From: Streptomyces luteolifulvus
GTDB lineage: Bacteria; Actinomycetota; Actinomycetes; Streptomycetales; Streptomycetaceae
Assembly (NCBI RefSeq): GCF_008806595.1
Contig: NZ_VZRB01000031.1
Location: forward strand, 26,433 to 90,432
Direction: 5' to 3'
DNA: 64,000 nucleotides
The position numbers and the translations under genes are program-made. The notes under the pieces were generated by a model, which saw only the letters and a list, made by a program, of their open reading frames with translations, searched no databases and was not told the origin of the DNA. Below, one piece after another: positions 17,404-26,400 of the stretch (positions are counted from its first letter, which is position 1; every line of letters starts with the position of its first letter).

Positions 17404-18552
17404 GTGACGCCCTCGTCCGGCTCCGATCCGACGCGTTCTCCCGCCACCTCCTCCGCCGACGGCACCGATGCGACCGTCGGCCTGCTGCTCGAACGCACCC
17501 TGGCCGCCATCACCCCCGCCGACCCCGGCACCCTCGCCGCGGCCCTCGACCGCCAGAGCCACCTCACCAAGCCGCCCGGTTCGCTGGGGCTGCTGGAGGA
17601 CATTTCGGTCCAGCTGGCAGGTCTGGCCGCCTCCTGCCCCCCGCCGCTGCCGGAACCCGCCGCGGTGGCCGTCTTCGCCGCCGACCACGGCGTTCACGCC
17701 CAGGGCGTCAGCGTCTGGCCGCAGGAGGTGACGGCCCAGATGGTCGCCAACTTCCTGGTCTCGGGCGCCGCCGTGAACGCCCTGGCGGCACAGGCCGCAG
17801 CCGATGTGGTCGTGGTGGACGTGGGGGTCGCCACGCCGGTTACCGTTCCGGACGCCGCCCCGGGCAGGCTGATACGACGCCCGGTCCGCAGCGGGACCGC
17901 GGACATGACCAGTGCCCCGGCGATGACCCGGCAGGAGGCCGTCCGCGCCCTGGAGACCGGGATCGCAGTGGCCGCGGAACTCGTCGGCGAGGGCCACCGC
18001 TGCCTGCTCACCGGGGACATGGGCATCGCCAACACCACCGCGTCCGCGGCGCTGATCGCCGTGTTCACCGGGGCGGACCCGGACGAGGTCACGGGGCACG
18101 GAGCGGGAGTCGACGAGAACACCCGGCAGCACAAGGCGAACGTCGTGCGCGGGGCCCTCGAACTGCACCGGCCGGACCCCGGCGACCCGGTCGGCGCGGT
18201 GGCGGCGGTCGGCGGCCTCGAACATGCCGCGATCGCCGGGTTCGTCCTGGGTGCCGCCGCTCACCGGGTCCCGGTGATTCTGGACGGTGTGATCGCCTCG
18301 TCGGCGGCTCTGGTCGCGGCCGCGCTGGCGCCGGACGCCCTGGCCGCGTGCGTGGCCGGGCACCGCTCGGTCGAGCCCGGGCACACCGTCGCCCTCCGGC
18401 ACCTGGGACTGCATCCCCTGGTGGACCTGGGCCTGCGGCTCGGCGAGGGCAGCGGCGCCCTGCTGGCCCTGCCGCTGGTGCAGGCGGCGGTCCGAACCCT
18501 GCGGGACATGGCCACCTTCGACTCCGCCGGGGTGGCGGGCAAGGAGGCGTGA
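17404..18552 (+). CDS. cobT: Nicotinate-nucleotide--dimethylbenzimidazole phosphoribosyltransferase
   Basis: A 382-residue CobT. It transfers phosphoribose from nicotinate mononucleotide to 5,6-dimethylbenzimidazole for the lower ligand of cobalamin. Recognisable stretches are SHLTKPPGSLG near residue 40-50, AVFAADHGVHAQGVS, GDMGIANTTASAAL, GGLEHAAIAGFVLGAA and GLRLGEGSGALLALPLVQAA; the GEGSGA loop carries the family's general-base Glu. The first 25 residues are Ser/Thr/Pro-rich and not part of the core. GTG 17404 was chosen because GGAAGG lies upstream and longer in-frame versions would run back into the riboswitch. The riboswitch placement supports the function. A strong hairpin follows the gene. 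Confidence 0.95.
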   Translation: MTPSSGSDPTRSPATSSADGTDATVGLLLERTLAAITPADPGTLAAALDRQSHLTKPPGSLGLLEDISVQLAGLAASCPPPLPEPAAVAVFAADHGVHAQGVSVWPQEVTAQMVANFLVSGAAVNALAAQAAADVVVVDVGVATPVTVPDAAPGRLIRRPVRSGTADMTSAPAMTRQEAVRALETGIAVAAELVGEGHRCLLTGDMGIANTTASAALIAVFTGADPDEVTGHGAGVDENTRQHKANVVRGALELHRPDPGDPVGAVAAVGGLEHAAIAGFVLGAAAHRVPVILDGVIASSAALVAAALAPDALAACVAGHRSVEPGHTVALRHLGLHPLVDLGLRLGEGSGALLALPLVQAAVRTLRDMATFDSAGVAGKEA

Positions 18553-18560
18553 AGCCCCGT

Positions 18561-18595
18561 GCGCCGGGCCCGGCATCGCCCGCCGGGCCCGGCGC
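18561..18595 (+). terminator. Perfect 14-bp hairpin after cobT
   Basis: GCGCCGGGCCCGGC (18561-18574) pairs perfectly with GCCGGGCCCGGCGC (18582-18595) across a 7-base loop, starting 8 bp after the cobT stop. There is no T tract, as is common for Streptomyces terminators. Confidence 0.6.
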
Positions 18596-19042
18596 GGCAG
18601 CCGTCGGCCAGATACGGCCCGTGATGATCTCGGGGTGCGGTACCGGTGGCACGCAGGGCCCGGAAGCCGCCGGTGCGGGCCGGTCGCGGGGTGGGCGAAC
18701 GGCTCTCGGCAGGGGAGCGGGGTGGGTGGGCGCGCCCAGCCCGCCGCCCGTTTGTGACCGCTTCCGACCAGGTGCGATCGGCCCCTTTCCGGTTGTGGAC
18801 GGGGGTGGGGTGGGGTTCATCGGTCTGTCGTACGAGGCCTCATACCAGAGTGGGACGCTCTGCGGGGGACTTTGTCAACTGCCCACCGCACCTGACGCGT
18901 TGCCGACTACTGTGAGTGTCCGTCGGGCGACGCGGGGCCGAAATCTTCGGCTCCGCCGACCGGCACAGCGATGGCGCATGCCCGAGCCGCGCAGACCGCG
19001 CGCGCACATGCCCACCACCGACGGACCAGTTCGAGGACGCCG
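18596..19042. other. Non-coding stretch between cobT and cvnA
   Basis: About 450 bp with no convincing gene. It should hold the conservon promoter, but I cannot pick a credible -35/-10 pair by eye. Confidence 0.5.
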
Positions 19043-21118
19043 ATGTCTCACCTCCGCGCCCCGGCCGCCCGTGCAGACCGCCGAGAGGGCGGACGGCACG
19101 GACGGCCGCCGGCCGCCCGCACCGCACCCGTGCTGCCCGAGGCCCACATACGTCCCCAACTGCTGCGTCTCGCCGTGCTGCCCCCCGTCGCGGTCTCCCT
19201 CAGCGCCTGCGCGGCCGTCCTGTTCACCGTCCGCTCCACCGGGGCGCGTCCCGGCCTCACCCTGTGGGGCGTCCTCGCCGGCGCGGTCTCGGTCGCCCTC
19301 GCCGGCATCCTGATCGCCGCCGTGGCCGCGAACCGCACCGCCGCCTCCATCGGCGACCGCGTCGGCGCGCTGCGCCGCAGCAGCGCACGTGGCGAGGCCG
19401 ATCTGCGGGCCCTGGTCGAGGCGCTGCGCCGGGGCGAGGGGCCGCCCCAGCGCAAGCCCCGCAGCGGTCCGCCCGAGGACGCCGACGACTTCGAACTGCT
19501 CGCCGCCGACCTGGCCCGCGCCCACGACGGCGCCGTCACCGCCATCGTCCGGGCCGCACAGCTCTCCAGCCAGACGGGCAGCGAGCAGAAGCTCGAGGTC
19601 TTCCTCAACCTCGCCCGGCGCCTCCAGTCGCTGGTGCACCGCGAGATCTCGATCCTCGACGAGCTGGAGAACGAGATGGAGGACCCCGACCTGCTCAAGG
19701 GCCTCTTCCACGTCGACCACCTCGCCACCCGCATCCGGCGCCACGCCGAGAACCTCGCCGTGCTCGGCGGCGCCGTCTCCCGGCGCCAGTGGAGCAACCC
19801 GGTCGACATGACCGAGGTGCTGCGCTCCGCCATCGCCGAGGTCGAGCAGTACTCACGGGTCAAGCTCGTCCCGCCGGTCGACGGCACCCTGCGCGGGCAC
19901 GCCGTCGCCGACGTCATCCATCTGCTGGCCGAACTCGTCGAGAACGCCACCGTGTTCTCCGCCCCGCACACCCAGGTCCTGCTGCGCGCCAGCCTCGTCA
20001 CCTCGGGGCTCGCCGTCGAGGTCGAGGACCGCGGCCTCGGCATGCCCGTCGCCGAGCAGAACAGGATGAACGCCCTGCTGGCCGACCCCGACCAGGTCAA
20101 CGTCGCCAGTCTGCTGGCCGACGGCCGGATCGGCCTGTTCGTGGTCTCCCAGCTCGCCAAGCGGCACGGCATCCATGTCCGCCTCCAGAGCAACATCTAC
20201 GGCGGGGTGCAGGCCGTACTCGTCGTACCGCAGGCGCTGTTGGGTACGGCGCCGGGTGCCGCGGGGGCGGTGGCCGGGCCGTCGGGGCAGGAGGCGCCGG
20301 GACCGGCCGTGCCGCAGGGGCAGGCGCACGGACACGAGCGGGATGTTCCGGGCACCTGCGGGGCCGTGTCCGTACCGTCGGGGCCGTCCGTACCGTCACC
20401 GAGACAGCATCCCCAGCCCGGGCAGGAAGCGGAGCAGCGGATCCCGTCCGCACGTCCCGCCGCCGACCCGCGCCCGCAACAGCAGGAGACCGCCGCCTCC
20501 GGAGCCCGGCGACCACGCCCGGAGCCGCGGGAAGCCGCTGCGCCGACGACCGACGGGAGCGGCCCGGCTCCGCTGCCCCGGCGCGGTGCCCACGACGAAC
20601 GGCCCAACCCTGCGGACGCCATGCCCGGCATCCGGCCCGACGAGCGGCGGATCGTCGTGGAGAACTCGTCCGCACCGCCCACCCCCCGCGGCGGTGCCGT
20701 CCGCGGCACCATGGGCAAGCCCCAGCTGCCCCGGCGCCGTGCCCAGGAGCACCTCGTGCCCCAGCTGCGCGGCGGCCCGACTCCCCGTCAGGACCAGGAA
20801 ACCCCGGCCGGTCACGACCCGGGGCTGATGGCCGCCTTCCAGCGCGGCGTCGGCCTCGCCGAGGCCCAGCAGCACCTGGAGCCGGAGCCGACGCCGCCCA
20901 CGGGGCCCACGACGCCGACCTCGACGATCCTGCCGTCGGCCCTGGAGGCGCTCCGCACCGACGCGACCCACATGACGCGGCTGCGCTCACCCATGGACAC
21001 GTCCCCGGTGGCCCCGCGCGGGACCGAGGCGCGCGGTGGGCGGGACGGTGGGTCCGCCGCCGCCCTCTCCCGGTTCGAGCACACCACCCGGCAGGACGGG
21101 AGCGCACCGGCCGGATGA
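19043..21118 (+). CDS. cvnA: Conservon sensor-kinase-like protein CvnA
   Basis: A 691-residue membrane protein. Two helices lie close together (about residues 40-62 and 72-94), followed by a cytoplasmic histidine-kinase-like core (about 130-400) with an N box (AELVENATVFS), G1 (DRGLGMP) and G2 (GRIGLFVVSQLAKRHG). The C-terminal 290 residues are Pro/Arg/Gln-rich and look disordered. There is almost no extracytoplasmic loop, so the large sensor domain seen in many CvnA proteins is missing. ATG 19043 follows GAGGA by 4-5 bases; an in-frame ATG at 18971 lacks a good site. CvnA recruits CvnB, CvnC and the GTPase CvnD at the membrane, the arrangement reported for conservons. The gene heads the operon and overlaps an alternative cvnB start. 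Confidence 0.88.
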   Translation: MSHLRAPAARADRREGGRHGRPPAARTAPVLPEAHIRPQLLRLAVLPPVAVSLSACAAVLFTVRSTGARPGLTLWGVLAGAVSVALAGILIAAVAANRTAASIGDRVGALRRSSARGEADLRALVEALRRGEGPPQRKPRSGPPEDADDFELLAADLARAHDGAVTAIVRAAQLSSQTGSEQKLEVFLNLARRLQSLVHREISILDELENEMEDPDLLKGLFHVDHLATRIRRHAENLAVLGGAVSRRQWSNPVDMTEVLRSAIAEVEQYSRVKLVPPVDGTLRGHAVADVIHLLAELVENATVFSAPHTQVLLRASLVTSGLAVEVEDRGLGMPVAEQNRMNALLADPDQVNVASLLADGRIGLFVVSQLAKRHGIHVRLQSNIYGGVQAVLVVPQALLGTAPGAAGAVAGPSGQEAPGPAVPQGQAHGHERDVPGTCGAVSVPSGPSVPSPRQHPQPGQEAEQRIPSARPAADPRPQQQETAASGARRPRPEPREAAAPTTDGSGPAPLPRRGAHDERPNPADAMPGIRPDERRIVVENSSAPPTPRGGAVRGTMGKPQLPRRRAQEHLVPQLRGGPTPRQDQETPAGHDPGLMAAFQRGVGLAEAQQHLEPEPTPPTGPTTPTSTILPSALEALRTDATHMTRLRSPMDTSPVAPRGTEARGGRDGGSAAALSRFEHTTRQDGSAPAG

Positions 21119-21186
21119 CCACTCCCGCAGCCACCCCCACCCCCAGCGCTCCCGCAGACCTTCGTACCCCAAGGAGTCGATCCACC

Positions 21187-21621
21187 ATGGCGAGCGACGC
21201 GCCGACCGGCCAGGTATCCGATCTCGACTGGCTGATGAGCGGCCTCGTGCAGCGCGTACCGCACACCAAGAGCGCGGTGCTCCTGTCCTGCGACGGACTG
21301 GTGAAGTCGGTCCACGGCCTCGACCCGGACAGCGCCGACCACATGGCCGCCCTGGCCTCCGGCCTCTACTCCCTCGGCCGCAGCGCCGGCATCCGCTTCG
21401 GCGACGGCGGGGACGTCCGTCAGGTCGTCGTCGAACTCGACACGACGCTGCTGTTCGTGACCACCGCCGGCTCCGGCACATGTCTCGCCGTGCTCGCCGG
21501 CCGCGAGGCCGATGCTGCGGTGCTCGGCTACGAGATGGCGATGCTGGTCAAGAGCGTCCGCCCCTATCTGGTGACCGCGCCGCGCCAGCAGCCCGTCGAA
21601 CCGCCGGCGATGAGGCCTTGA
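21187..21621 (+). CDS. cvnB: Conservon roadblock/LC7 protein CvnB
   Basis: A 144-residue roadblock/LC7 protein, which regulates or docks small GTPases. The characteristic start is VSDLDWLMSGLVQRVPHTKSAVLLSCDGL, followed by DHMAALASGLYSLGR and the final helix EMAMLVKSVRPYL. ATG 21187 has AAGGAG about 10 bases upstream; an in-frame ATG at 21115 overlaps the cvnA stop and cannot be excluded. Its TGA overlaps the cvnC start. Confidence 0.9.
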   Translation: MASDAPTGQVSDLDWLMSGLVQRVPHTKSAVLLSCDGLVKSVHGLDPDSADHMAALASGLYSLGRSAGIRFGDGGDVRQVVVELDTTLLFVTTAGSGTCLAVLAGREADAAVLGYEMAMLVKSVRPYLVTAPRQQPVEPPAMRP

Positions 21622-21995
21622 GCGCGGCGACGGCCGGCGACGGGCCCTGGCTCGACGACGCGGCCGGACGGCTGGTGCGCCCGTTCACGGTCAGCAACGG
21701 CCGCACCCGGCCCAGCATCTCGCTCGACCTGCTGTCGCATGTGATGTCCACCGGCGCCACGCCCCTCGGCTACCCGGGCCCCGAGCACGCGCAGGCGCTC
21801 GACCTGTGCCGGGCGCCCGTCTCGGTCGCCGAGGTCGCCGCCCATCTCAGACTGCCGGCCGTGGTCACCAAGGTGCTGCTGTCGGACCTCGTCGACAGCG
21901 GCGCGCTGACCACCAAGCCCCCCGAATTCCACCACAACCCCACTGACCGGGCCCTTCTGGAGGCAGTGCTCGATGGACTACGACGACAGCTCTGA
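21618..21995 (+). CDS. cvnC: Conservon DUF742 protein CvnC
   Basis: A 125-residue DUF742 protein with a winged-helix-like body: RLVRPFTVSNGRTRPS, then LDLCRAPVSVAEVAAHLRLPAVVTKVLLSDLVDSG. The start is probably TTG 21618, which overlaps the cvnB stop (TTGA); no ATG or GTG gives a full-length domain. DUF742 proteins are the third partner of the conservon complex. The last 23 bases overlap cvnD. Confidence 0.85.
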   Translation: MSAATAGDGPWLDDAAGRLVRPFTVSNGRTRPSISLDLLSHVMSTGATPLGYPGPEHAQALDLCRAPVSVAEVAAHLRLPAVVTKVLLSDLVDSGALTTKPPEFHHNPTDRALLEAVLDGLRRQL

Positions 21996-22572
21996 CCCCT
22001 TCCCCACCGCGCTGAAGATCCTGGTGGCGGGAGGATTCGGAGTAGGCAAGACCACCTTCGTGGGCGCGGTCAGCGAGATCGCGCCCCTCAGCACCGAGGA
22101 ACTGCTCACCACGGTCAGCGCCGCGACCGACAGCCTCGACGGCATCGAGAACAAGGTCGAGACCACGGTGGCCATGGACTTCGGCCGCATCACCCTCGAC
22201 CCGGAACACGTGCTGTATCTGTTCGGAACGCCCGGACAGGAGCGGTTCTGGTTCATGTGGGACGAACTCTCCGAGGGCGCGCTCGGCGCGGTCATCCTCG
22301 CCGACACCCGGCGCCTTGAGGAGTGCTTCGCCGCCGTCGACTTCTTCGAGCAGCGCGGCCTCGGCTTCATCGTCGCGATCAATGAATTCGACGGCTCGTA
22401 CCGCTACGACACCGAGGAGGTCCGCGCCGCCATCGACCTGGACCCGCTGATCCCCGTGATCCGCTGCGACGCCCGGATATCCAGCTCGGGCGTCCAGACG
22501 CTGCTCACGCTCGTCCGGCACCTCATCGCCCACGCCCCGGCCCATGCGCCGAGCCACAGAGCCCACATGTGA
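21973..22572 (+). CDS. cvnD: Conservon small GTPase CvnD
   Basis: A 199-residue Ras-like ATP/GTP-binding protein. P loop GGFGVGKTTFVGA (about residues 16-28), G3 LFGTPGQERF (about 83-92), and NEFD in place of the usual NKxD at G4, a variation common in this prokaryotic family. The His/Ala-rich C-terminus (HAPAHAPSHRAHM) is unstructured. It overlaps cvnC by 23 bp. The membrane complex formed with CvnA-C is thought to act like a G-protein system in development and secondary metabolism. Confidence 0.92.
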   Translation: MDYDDSSDPFPTALKILVAGGFGVGKTTFVGAVSEIAPLSTEELLTTVSAATDSLDGIENKVETTVAMDFGRITLDPEHVLYLFGTPGQERFWFMWDELSEGALGAVILADTRRLEECFAAVDFFEQRGLGFIVAINEFDGSYRYDTEEVRAAIDLDPLIPVIRCDARISSSGVQTLLTLVRHLIAHAPAHAPSHRAHM

Positions 22573-22633
22573 CCCCCGCACACCCGCCACGGAGCCCGTA
22601 TATGCCGTACGTCCACAGGGACGGAGCCCGCCC

Positions 22634-23209
22634 ATGAGGTACGACCCGCCGGGCCCGGCCGGCCGTCTGCTGGTCACACCGGAGGACAAGGAGGCCCCGG
22701 CCCGGGCTGTGCGCCTGCGCCGACTGGGCCTGGGGGAGCACCCCGAACCCGCCCTGGACGCCTTCGCGGACTGCCTCGCCGAGGCCACCCGCGCACCGTA
22801 CGCCATGGTCAACTTCATCGACGAGAACGGTCAGTTCTTCGCGGGCCTGCACACCCCGGCCGCCGGTCCCGTCGTGAAGAGCGACGGCACCCGGCCCGAG
22901 GTCGGCCGCTCCCTGCCGCGCGACCACGGGTTCTGCCCCCATGTGGTGGTCCGGCGCAAGGCGCTGGTGCTGGAGGACGTCCGCGACTACCCGCGGTTCG
23001 CGGGCAACCCGGTCGTCGACGAGTTCGGCATCCGCTCCTACCTCGGCGCTCCCCTCATCGACACCACGGGGATGGTCCTGGGCACCGTGTCCGTCGCCGA
23101 CATCGAGCCCCGCCGCTGGGGAAGGGCGGGCCTGGAGGCCATCAAGTCGACGGCCGCGGACCTCGTGGCGCGACTGGAACGACGGGAGGACGACGGCTTC
23201 CCGCTGTGA
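22634..23209 (+). CDS. GAF-domain protein linked to conservon
   Basis: A 191-residue single GAF domain: APYAMVNFIDENGQFFAG, then DHGFCPHVVVRRKALVLED, GNPVVDEFGIRSYLGAPLID and GMVLGTVSVADIEPRRW. No output domain is attached, so it must act by binding another protein, perhaps CvnA, which lacks its own sensor region. It begins 61 bp after cvnD on the same strand and is likely co-transcribed. ATG 22634 was chosen at the natural N-terminus. Ligand unknown; the single Cys in GFCPH could matter for redox or haem, but this is speculation. Confidence 0.85.
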   Translation: MRYDPPGPAGRLLVTPEDKEAPARAVRLRRLGLGEHPEPALDAFADCLAEATRAPYAMVNFIDENGQFFAGLHTPAAGPVVKSDGTRPEVGRSLPRDHGFCPHVVVRRKALVLEDVRDYPRFAGNPVVDEFGIRSYLGAPLIDTTGMVLGTVSVADIEPRRWGRAGLEAIKSTAADLVARLERREDDGFPL

Positions 23210-23258
23210 GCGTCGTATCCACCCCGGATCCCCGGATACCGCGGGTCCCCCGGGTCCG

Positions 23259-23864
23259 TCACTGGCCCCGCCAGATGTTGTCGAAAGCGGCGTCCTCGAT
23301 CTTGCGCCGCTGCCGTACGGCCTCCAGTTCCGTCACCGCCTCGCCGACCGCCGCCAGGACGGTGACGACCGCGTCGTCCGCCTCATCCGGGAAGTCGTCC
23401 GCCGGCTCGTCGTGCACCCCGGCGGCGGCAGCCAGCGCGGCGAGGACGGGCTCGGCGGCGGCCCGCCGTTCCGTGGCCTGCCGGCGGGCCGGTGAGTCGG
23501 CGAGTGCGGTCCGGCCGGTCCGTACGGGAATCCAGCGGCCCCGGGCGCGGGTGACCAGGCCCTCGCTCTCCAGGGCGGCGAGATGCGCCGAGTACAGGCC
23601 GCGGCCGCGGCGCCACAGCCAGTCCTCCACCGACTCGTACGGCCTCTCCCGGACGAGGGAGGACGCGGCGTGGTCCAACAGACGGTCGCCCGTCGCCGGT
23701 TGCAGGCCGGGCACGATGCGCTCCCCCTCCAGGACGAGGGCTCCGGCCTCCATGAGGTCGATCAGTTCGGCCCCCGCGAGGGCGAGGGACACATCGCCCG
23801 GCTCCACGGGACGGCCGGGGCCCATGTCCAGGGCGACGATCATCAGATCCCGTGCTGTGGTCAT
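23259..23864 (-). CDS. GPP34-family phosphoprotein (GOLPH3-like)
   Basis: A 201-residue alpha-helical protein of the GPP34 family, recognised from LMIVALDMGPGRPVEPGDVSLALAGAELIDLMEAGAL and the YESVEDWLWRRGRGLYSAHLAALESEGLV segment. Eukaryotic relatives bind phosphatidylinositol-4-phosphate; the many Streptomyces copies have no established role. ATG 23864 has GGAG 6 bases upstream. It is convergent with the GAF gene (49 bp apart) and divergent from tdh. Confidence 0.88.
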   Translation of the reverse strand: MTTARDLMIVALDMGPGRPVEPGDVSLALAGAELIDLMEAGALVLEGERIVPGLQPATGDRLLDHAASSLVRERPYESVEDWLWRRGRGLYSAHLAALESEGLVTRARGRWIPVRTGRTALADSPARRQATERRAAAEPVLAALAAAAGVHDEPADDFPDEADDAVVTVLAAVGEAVTELEAVRQRRKIEDAAFDNIWRGQ

Positions 23865-24137
23865 GGGGGCTCCGCATCGGTGGGCCGGCTTCGCGGCGTC
23901 GGGCAGGGGCGTGCGTCTACCAGTCTCCCGCCCCGACCGGGCCCGCACAGCTGTGAATGCGGCTTCGAGCCGAGGCAGGTGTGACGGCGTGAAGCAAAGC
24001 TGTTGCTCCGCTTAAGAAATCCTCGATGGACCCGGGCGCCGCCGTACGGCAGATTGCTACGCGATTCCACCCCTCTCCCCGGAACGGGCTCCCTCGGCAT
24101 GCCCGGCCCCGGGACCTCACGAACGGGAGCCGTAGCG

Positions 24138-25166
24138 TTGAAGGCGCTGGTCAAGGAGAAGGCGGAGCCAGGGCTGTGGCTCGCGGACGTCCCGGAACCC
24201 GTCGTAGGACCCGGCGACGTACTGATCAAGGTTCTGCGGACCGGCATCTGCGGCACCGATCTGCACATCCGGTCCTGGGACGGCTGGGCCCGGCAGACGA
24301 TCCGTACCCCGCTCGTGCTCGGCCACGAGTTCGTCGGAGAGGTCGTGGAGACCGGCCGGGACGTCACCGACATCACGGCGGGCGACCGGGTCAGCGGGGA
24401 GGGCCATCTGGTGTGCGGCAAGTGCCGCAACTGCCTGGCCGGCCGCCGGCATCTGTGCCGGGCCACGGTCGGCCTCGGCGTCGGCCGGGACGGCGCGTTC
24501 GCGCAGTACGTGGCGCTGCCCGCGTCGAATGTGTGGGTGCACCGGGTTCCCGTGGACCTCGACGTCGCGGCGATCTTCGATCCGTTCGGCAACGCCGTGC
24601 ACACCGCGCTGTCGTTCCCGCTGGTCGGCGAGGACGTGCTGATCACCGGTGCCGGCCCGATCGGCCTGATGGCCGCGGCGGTGGCCCGGCACGCGGGCGC
24701 CCGGAACGTCGTGGTCACGGATGTGAGCGAGGAGCGGCTGGAGCTGGCCCGGAAGATCGGTGCGAGCCTGGCGCTGAACGTCTCGAACGCCACGATCGCC
24801 GACGGACAGCGGGAGTTGGGGCTGCGCGAGGGTTTCGACATCGGCCTGGAGATGTCCGGCCGCCCCGAGGCGATGCGTGACATGATCGCCAACATGACGC
24901 ACGGCGGCCGTATCGCCATGCTGGGTCTGCCCGCCGAGGAGTTCCCGGTCGACTGGGCCCGGATCGTCACCTCCATGATCACCATCAAGGGCATCTACGG
25001 CCGGGAGATGTTCGAGACCTGGTACGCGATGTCCGTGCTGCTGGAGGGCGGCCTCGACCTCGCGCCCGTGATCACCGGCCGGTACGGCTACCGCGACTTC
25101 GAGGCGGCGTTCGCCGACGCGGCGAGCGGCCGCGGCGGCAAGGTCATCCTCGACTGGACTCTTTAA
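24138..25166 (+). CDS. tdh: L-threonine 3-dehydrogenase
   Basis: A 342-residue zinc-dependent medium-chain dehydrogenase that oxidises L-threonine to 2-amino-3-ketobutyrate with NAD. Motifs are GICGTDLHI (catalytic zinc Cys), GHEFVGEV, the structural zinc cluster CGKCRNCLAGRRHLC and the Rossmann motif GAGPIGLMAAAVA. The start is TTG 24138 (LKALVKEKAE), which gives the family length and has GGGAG 8 bases upstream; no ATG or GTG lies there. It is followed 6 bp later by kbl, the next enzyme of the pathway, so the pair converts threonine to glycine and acetyl-CoA. Confidence 0.96.
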   Translation: MKALVKEKAEPGLWLADVPEPVVGPGDVLIKVLRTGICGTDLHIRSWDGWARQTIRTPLVLGHEFVGEVVETGRDVTDITAGDRVSGEGHLVCGKCRNCLAGRRHLCRATVGLGVGRDGAFAQYVALPASNVWVHRVPVDLDVAAIFDPFGNAVHTALSFPLVGEDVLITGAGPIGLMAAAVARHAGARNVVVTDVSEERLELARKIGASLALNVSNATIADGQRELGLREGFDIGLEMSGRPEAMRDMIANMTHGGRIAMLGLPAEEFPVDWARIVTSMITIKGIYGREMFETWYAMSVLLEGGLDLAPVITGRYGYRDFEAAFADAASGRGGKVILDWTL

Positions 25167-25172
25167 GGACTG

Positions 25173-26369
25173 ATGATGTTCGACTCCGTGCGCGACGACC
25201 TCCGCGCCACCCTCGACGAGATCCGCGCCGCCGGCCTGCACAAGCCGGAGCGCGTCATCGGCACCCCGCAGTCCGCGACCGTGAACGTCACCGCGGGCGG
25301 CCGCCCCGGCGAGGTGCTCAACTTCTGCGCCAACAACTACCTCGGCCTCGCCGACCACCCCGCGGTCGTCGCGGCCGCCCACGAGGCGCTGGACCGCTGG
25401 GGCTACGGCATGGCCTCCGTCCGCTTCATCTGCGGCACGCAGGAGGTGCACAAGGAACTGGAGGCACGGCTGTCCGCGTTCCTCGGCCAGGAGGACACGA
25501 TCCTCTACTCCTCCTGCTTCGACGCCAACGGCGGAGTCTTCGAGACGCTGCTCGGCGAGGAGGACGCGGTGATCTCCGACGCGCTGAACCACGCGTCGAT
25601 CATCGACGGCATCCGGCTGTCGAAGGCCCGCCGCTTCCGCTACGCCAACCGCGATCTGGCGGACCTCGAGGCCAAGTTGAAGGAGGCGTCCGACGCGCGC
25701 CGCCGTCTGATCGTCACCGACGGTGTCTTCTCCATGGACGGCTATGTGGCCCCCCTGCGCGAGATCTGCGACCTCGCCGACCGTTATGACGCCATGGTCA
25801 TGGTCGACGACTCGCACGCCGTCGGCTTCGTCGGCCCCGGCGGCCGCGGCACCCCCGAGCTGCACGGCGTCATGGACCGCGTCGACATCATCACGGGCAC
25901 CCTCGGCAAGGCGCTCGGCGGTGCCTCCGGCGGCTATGTGGCCGCCCGCGCGGAGATCGTCGCCCTGCTGCGCCAGCGCTCGCGCCCCTACCTCTTCTCG
26001 AACACCCTCGCCCCCGTGATCGCGGCGGCCTCGCTGAAGGTGCTCGACCTGCTCGAGTCGGCGGACGACCTGCGCGTGCGCCTGGCCGCTAACACGGCCC
26101 TGTTCCGCCGCCGGATGACGCAGGAGGGTTTCGACGTCCTGCCCGGCGACCACGCCATCGCGCCGGTGATGATCGGCGACGCGGCGAAGGCGGCCCGCCT
26201 GGCGGAACTGCTGCTGGAGCGCGGTGTGTACGTGATCGGCTTCTCCTACCCGGTCGTGCCGCAGGGCCAGGCCCGTATCCGGGTGCAGCTGTCCGCCGCG
26301 CACTCCACGGACGACGTCGACCGGGCCGTGGACGCCTTCGTGTCGGCCCGCGCGGAGCTGGAGGCCTGA
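25173..26369 (+). CDS. kbl: Glycine C-acetyltransferase (2-amino-3-ketobutyrate CoA ligase)
   Basis: A 398-residue alpha-oxoamine synthase of PLP fold type I. It cleaves 2-amino-3-ketobutyrate with CoA to glycine and acetyl-CoA. Visible are FCANNYLGLADHP, the SVRFICGTQEVHKELE segment, VMVDDSHAVGFVG (Asp and His at the cofactor) and the Schiff-base lysine in GTLGKALGGASGG. Two in-frame ATG codons are adjacent (25173 and 25176); AAGGA upstream favours the second by spacing but the first is kept here. It forms an operon with tdh, and the LysR gene follows 31 bp later. Confidence 0.96.
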   Translation: MMFDSVRDDLRATLDEIRAAGLHKPERVIGTPQSATVNVTAGGRPGEVLNFCANNYLGLADHPAVVAAAHEALDRWGYGMASVRFICGTQEVHKELEARLSAFLGQEDTILYSSCFDANGGVFETLLGEEDAVISDALNHASIIDGIRLSKARRFRYANRDLADLEAKLKEASDARRRLIVTDGVFSMDGYVAPLREICDLADRYDAMVMVDDSHAVGFVGPGGRGTPELHGVMDRVDIITGTLGKALGGASGGYVAARAEIVALLRQRSRPYLFSNTLAPVIAAASLKVLDLLESADDLRVRLAANTALFRRRMTQEGFDVLPGDHAIAPVMIGDAAKAARLAELLLERGVYVIGFSYPVVPQGQARIRVQLSAAHSTDDVDRAVDAFVSARAELEA

Positions 26370-26400
26370 GCAGCCCCGACATATTGCGATAATCGATCCC

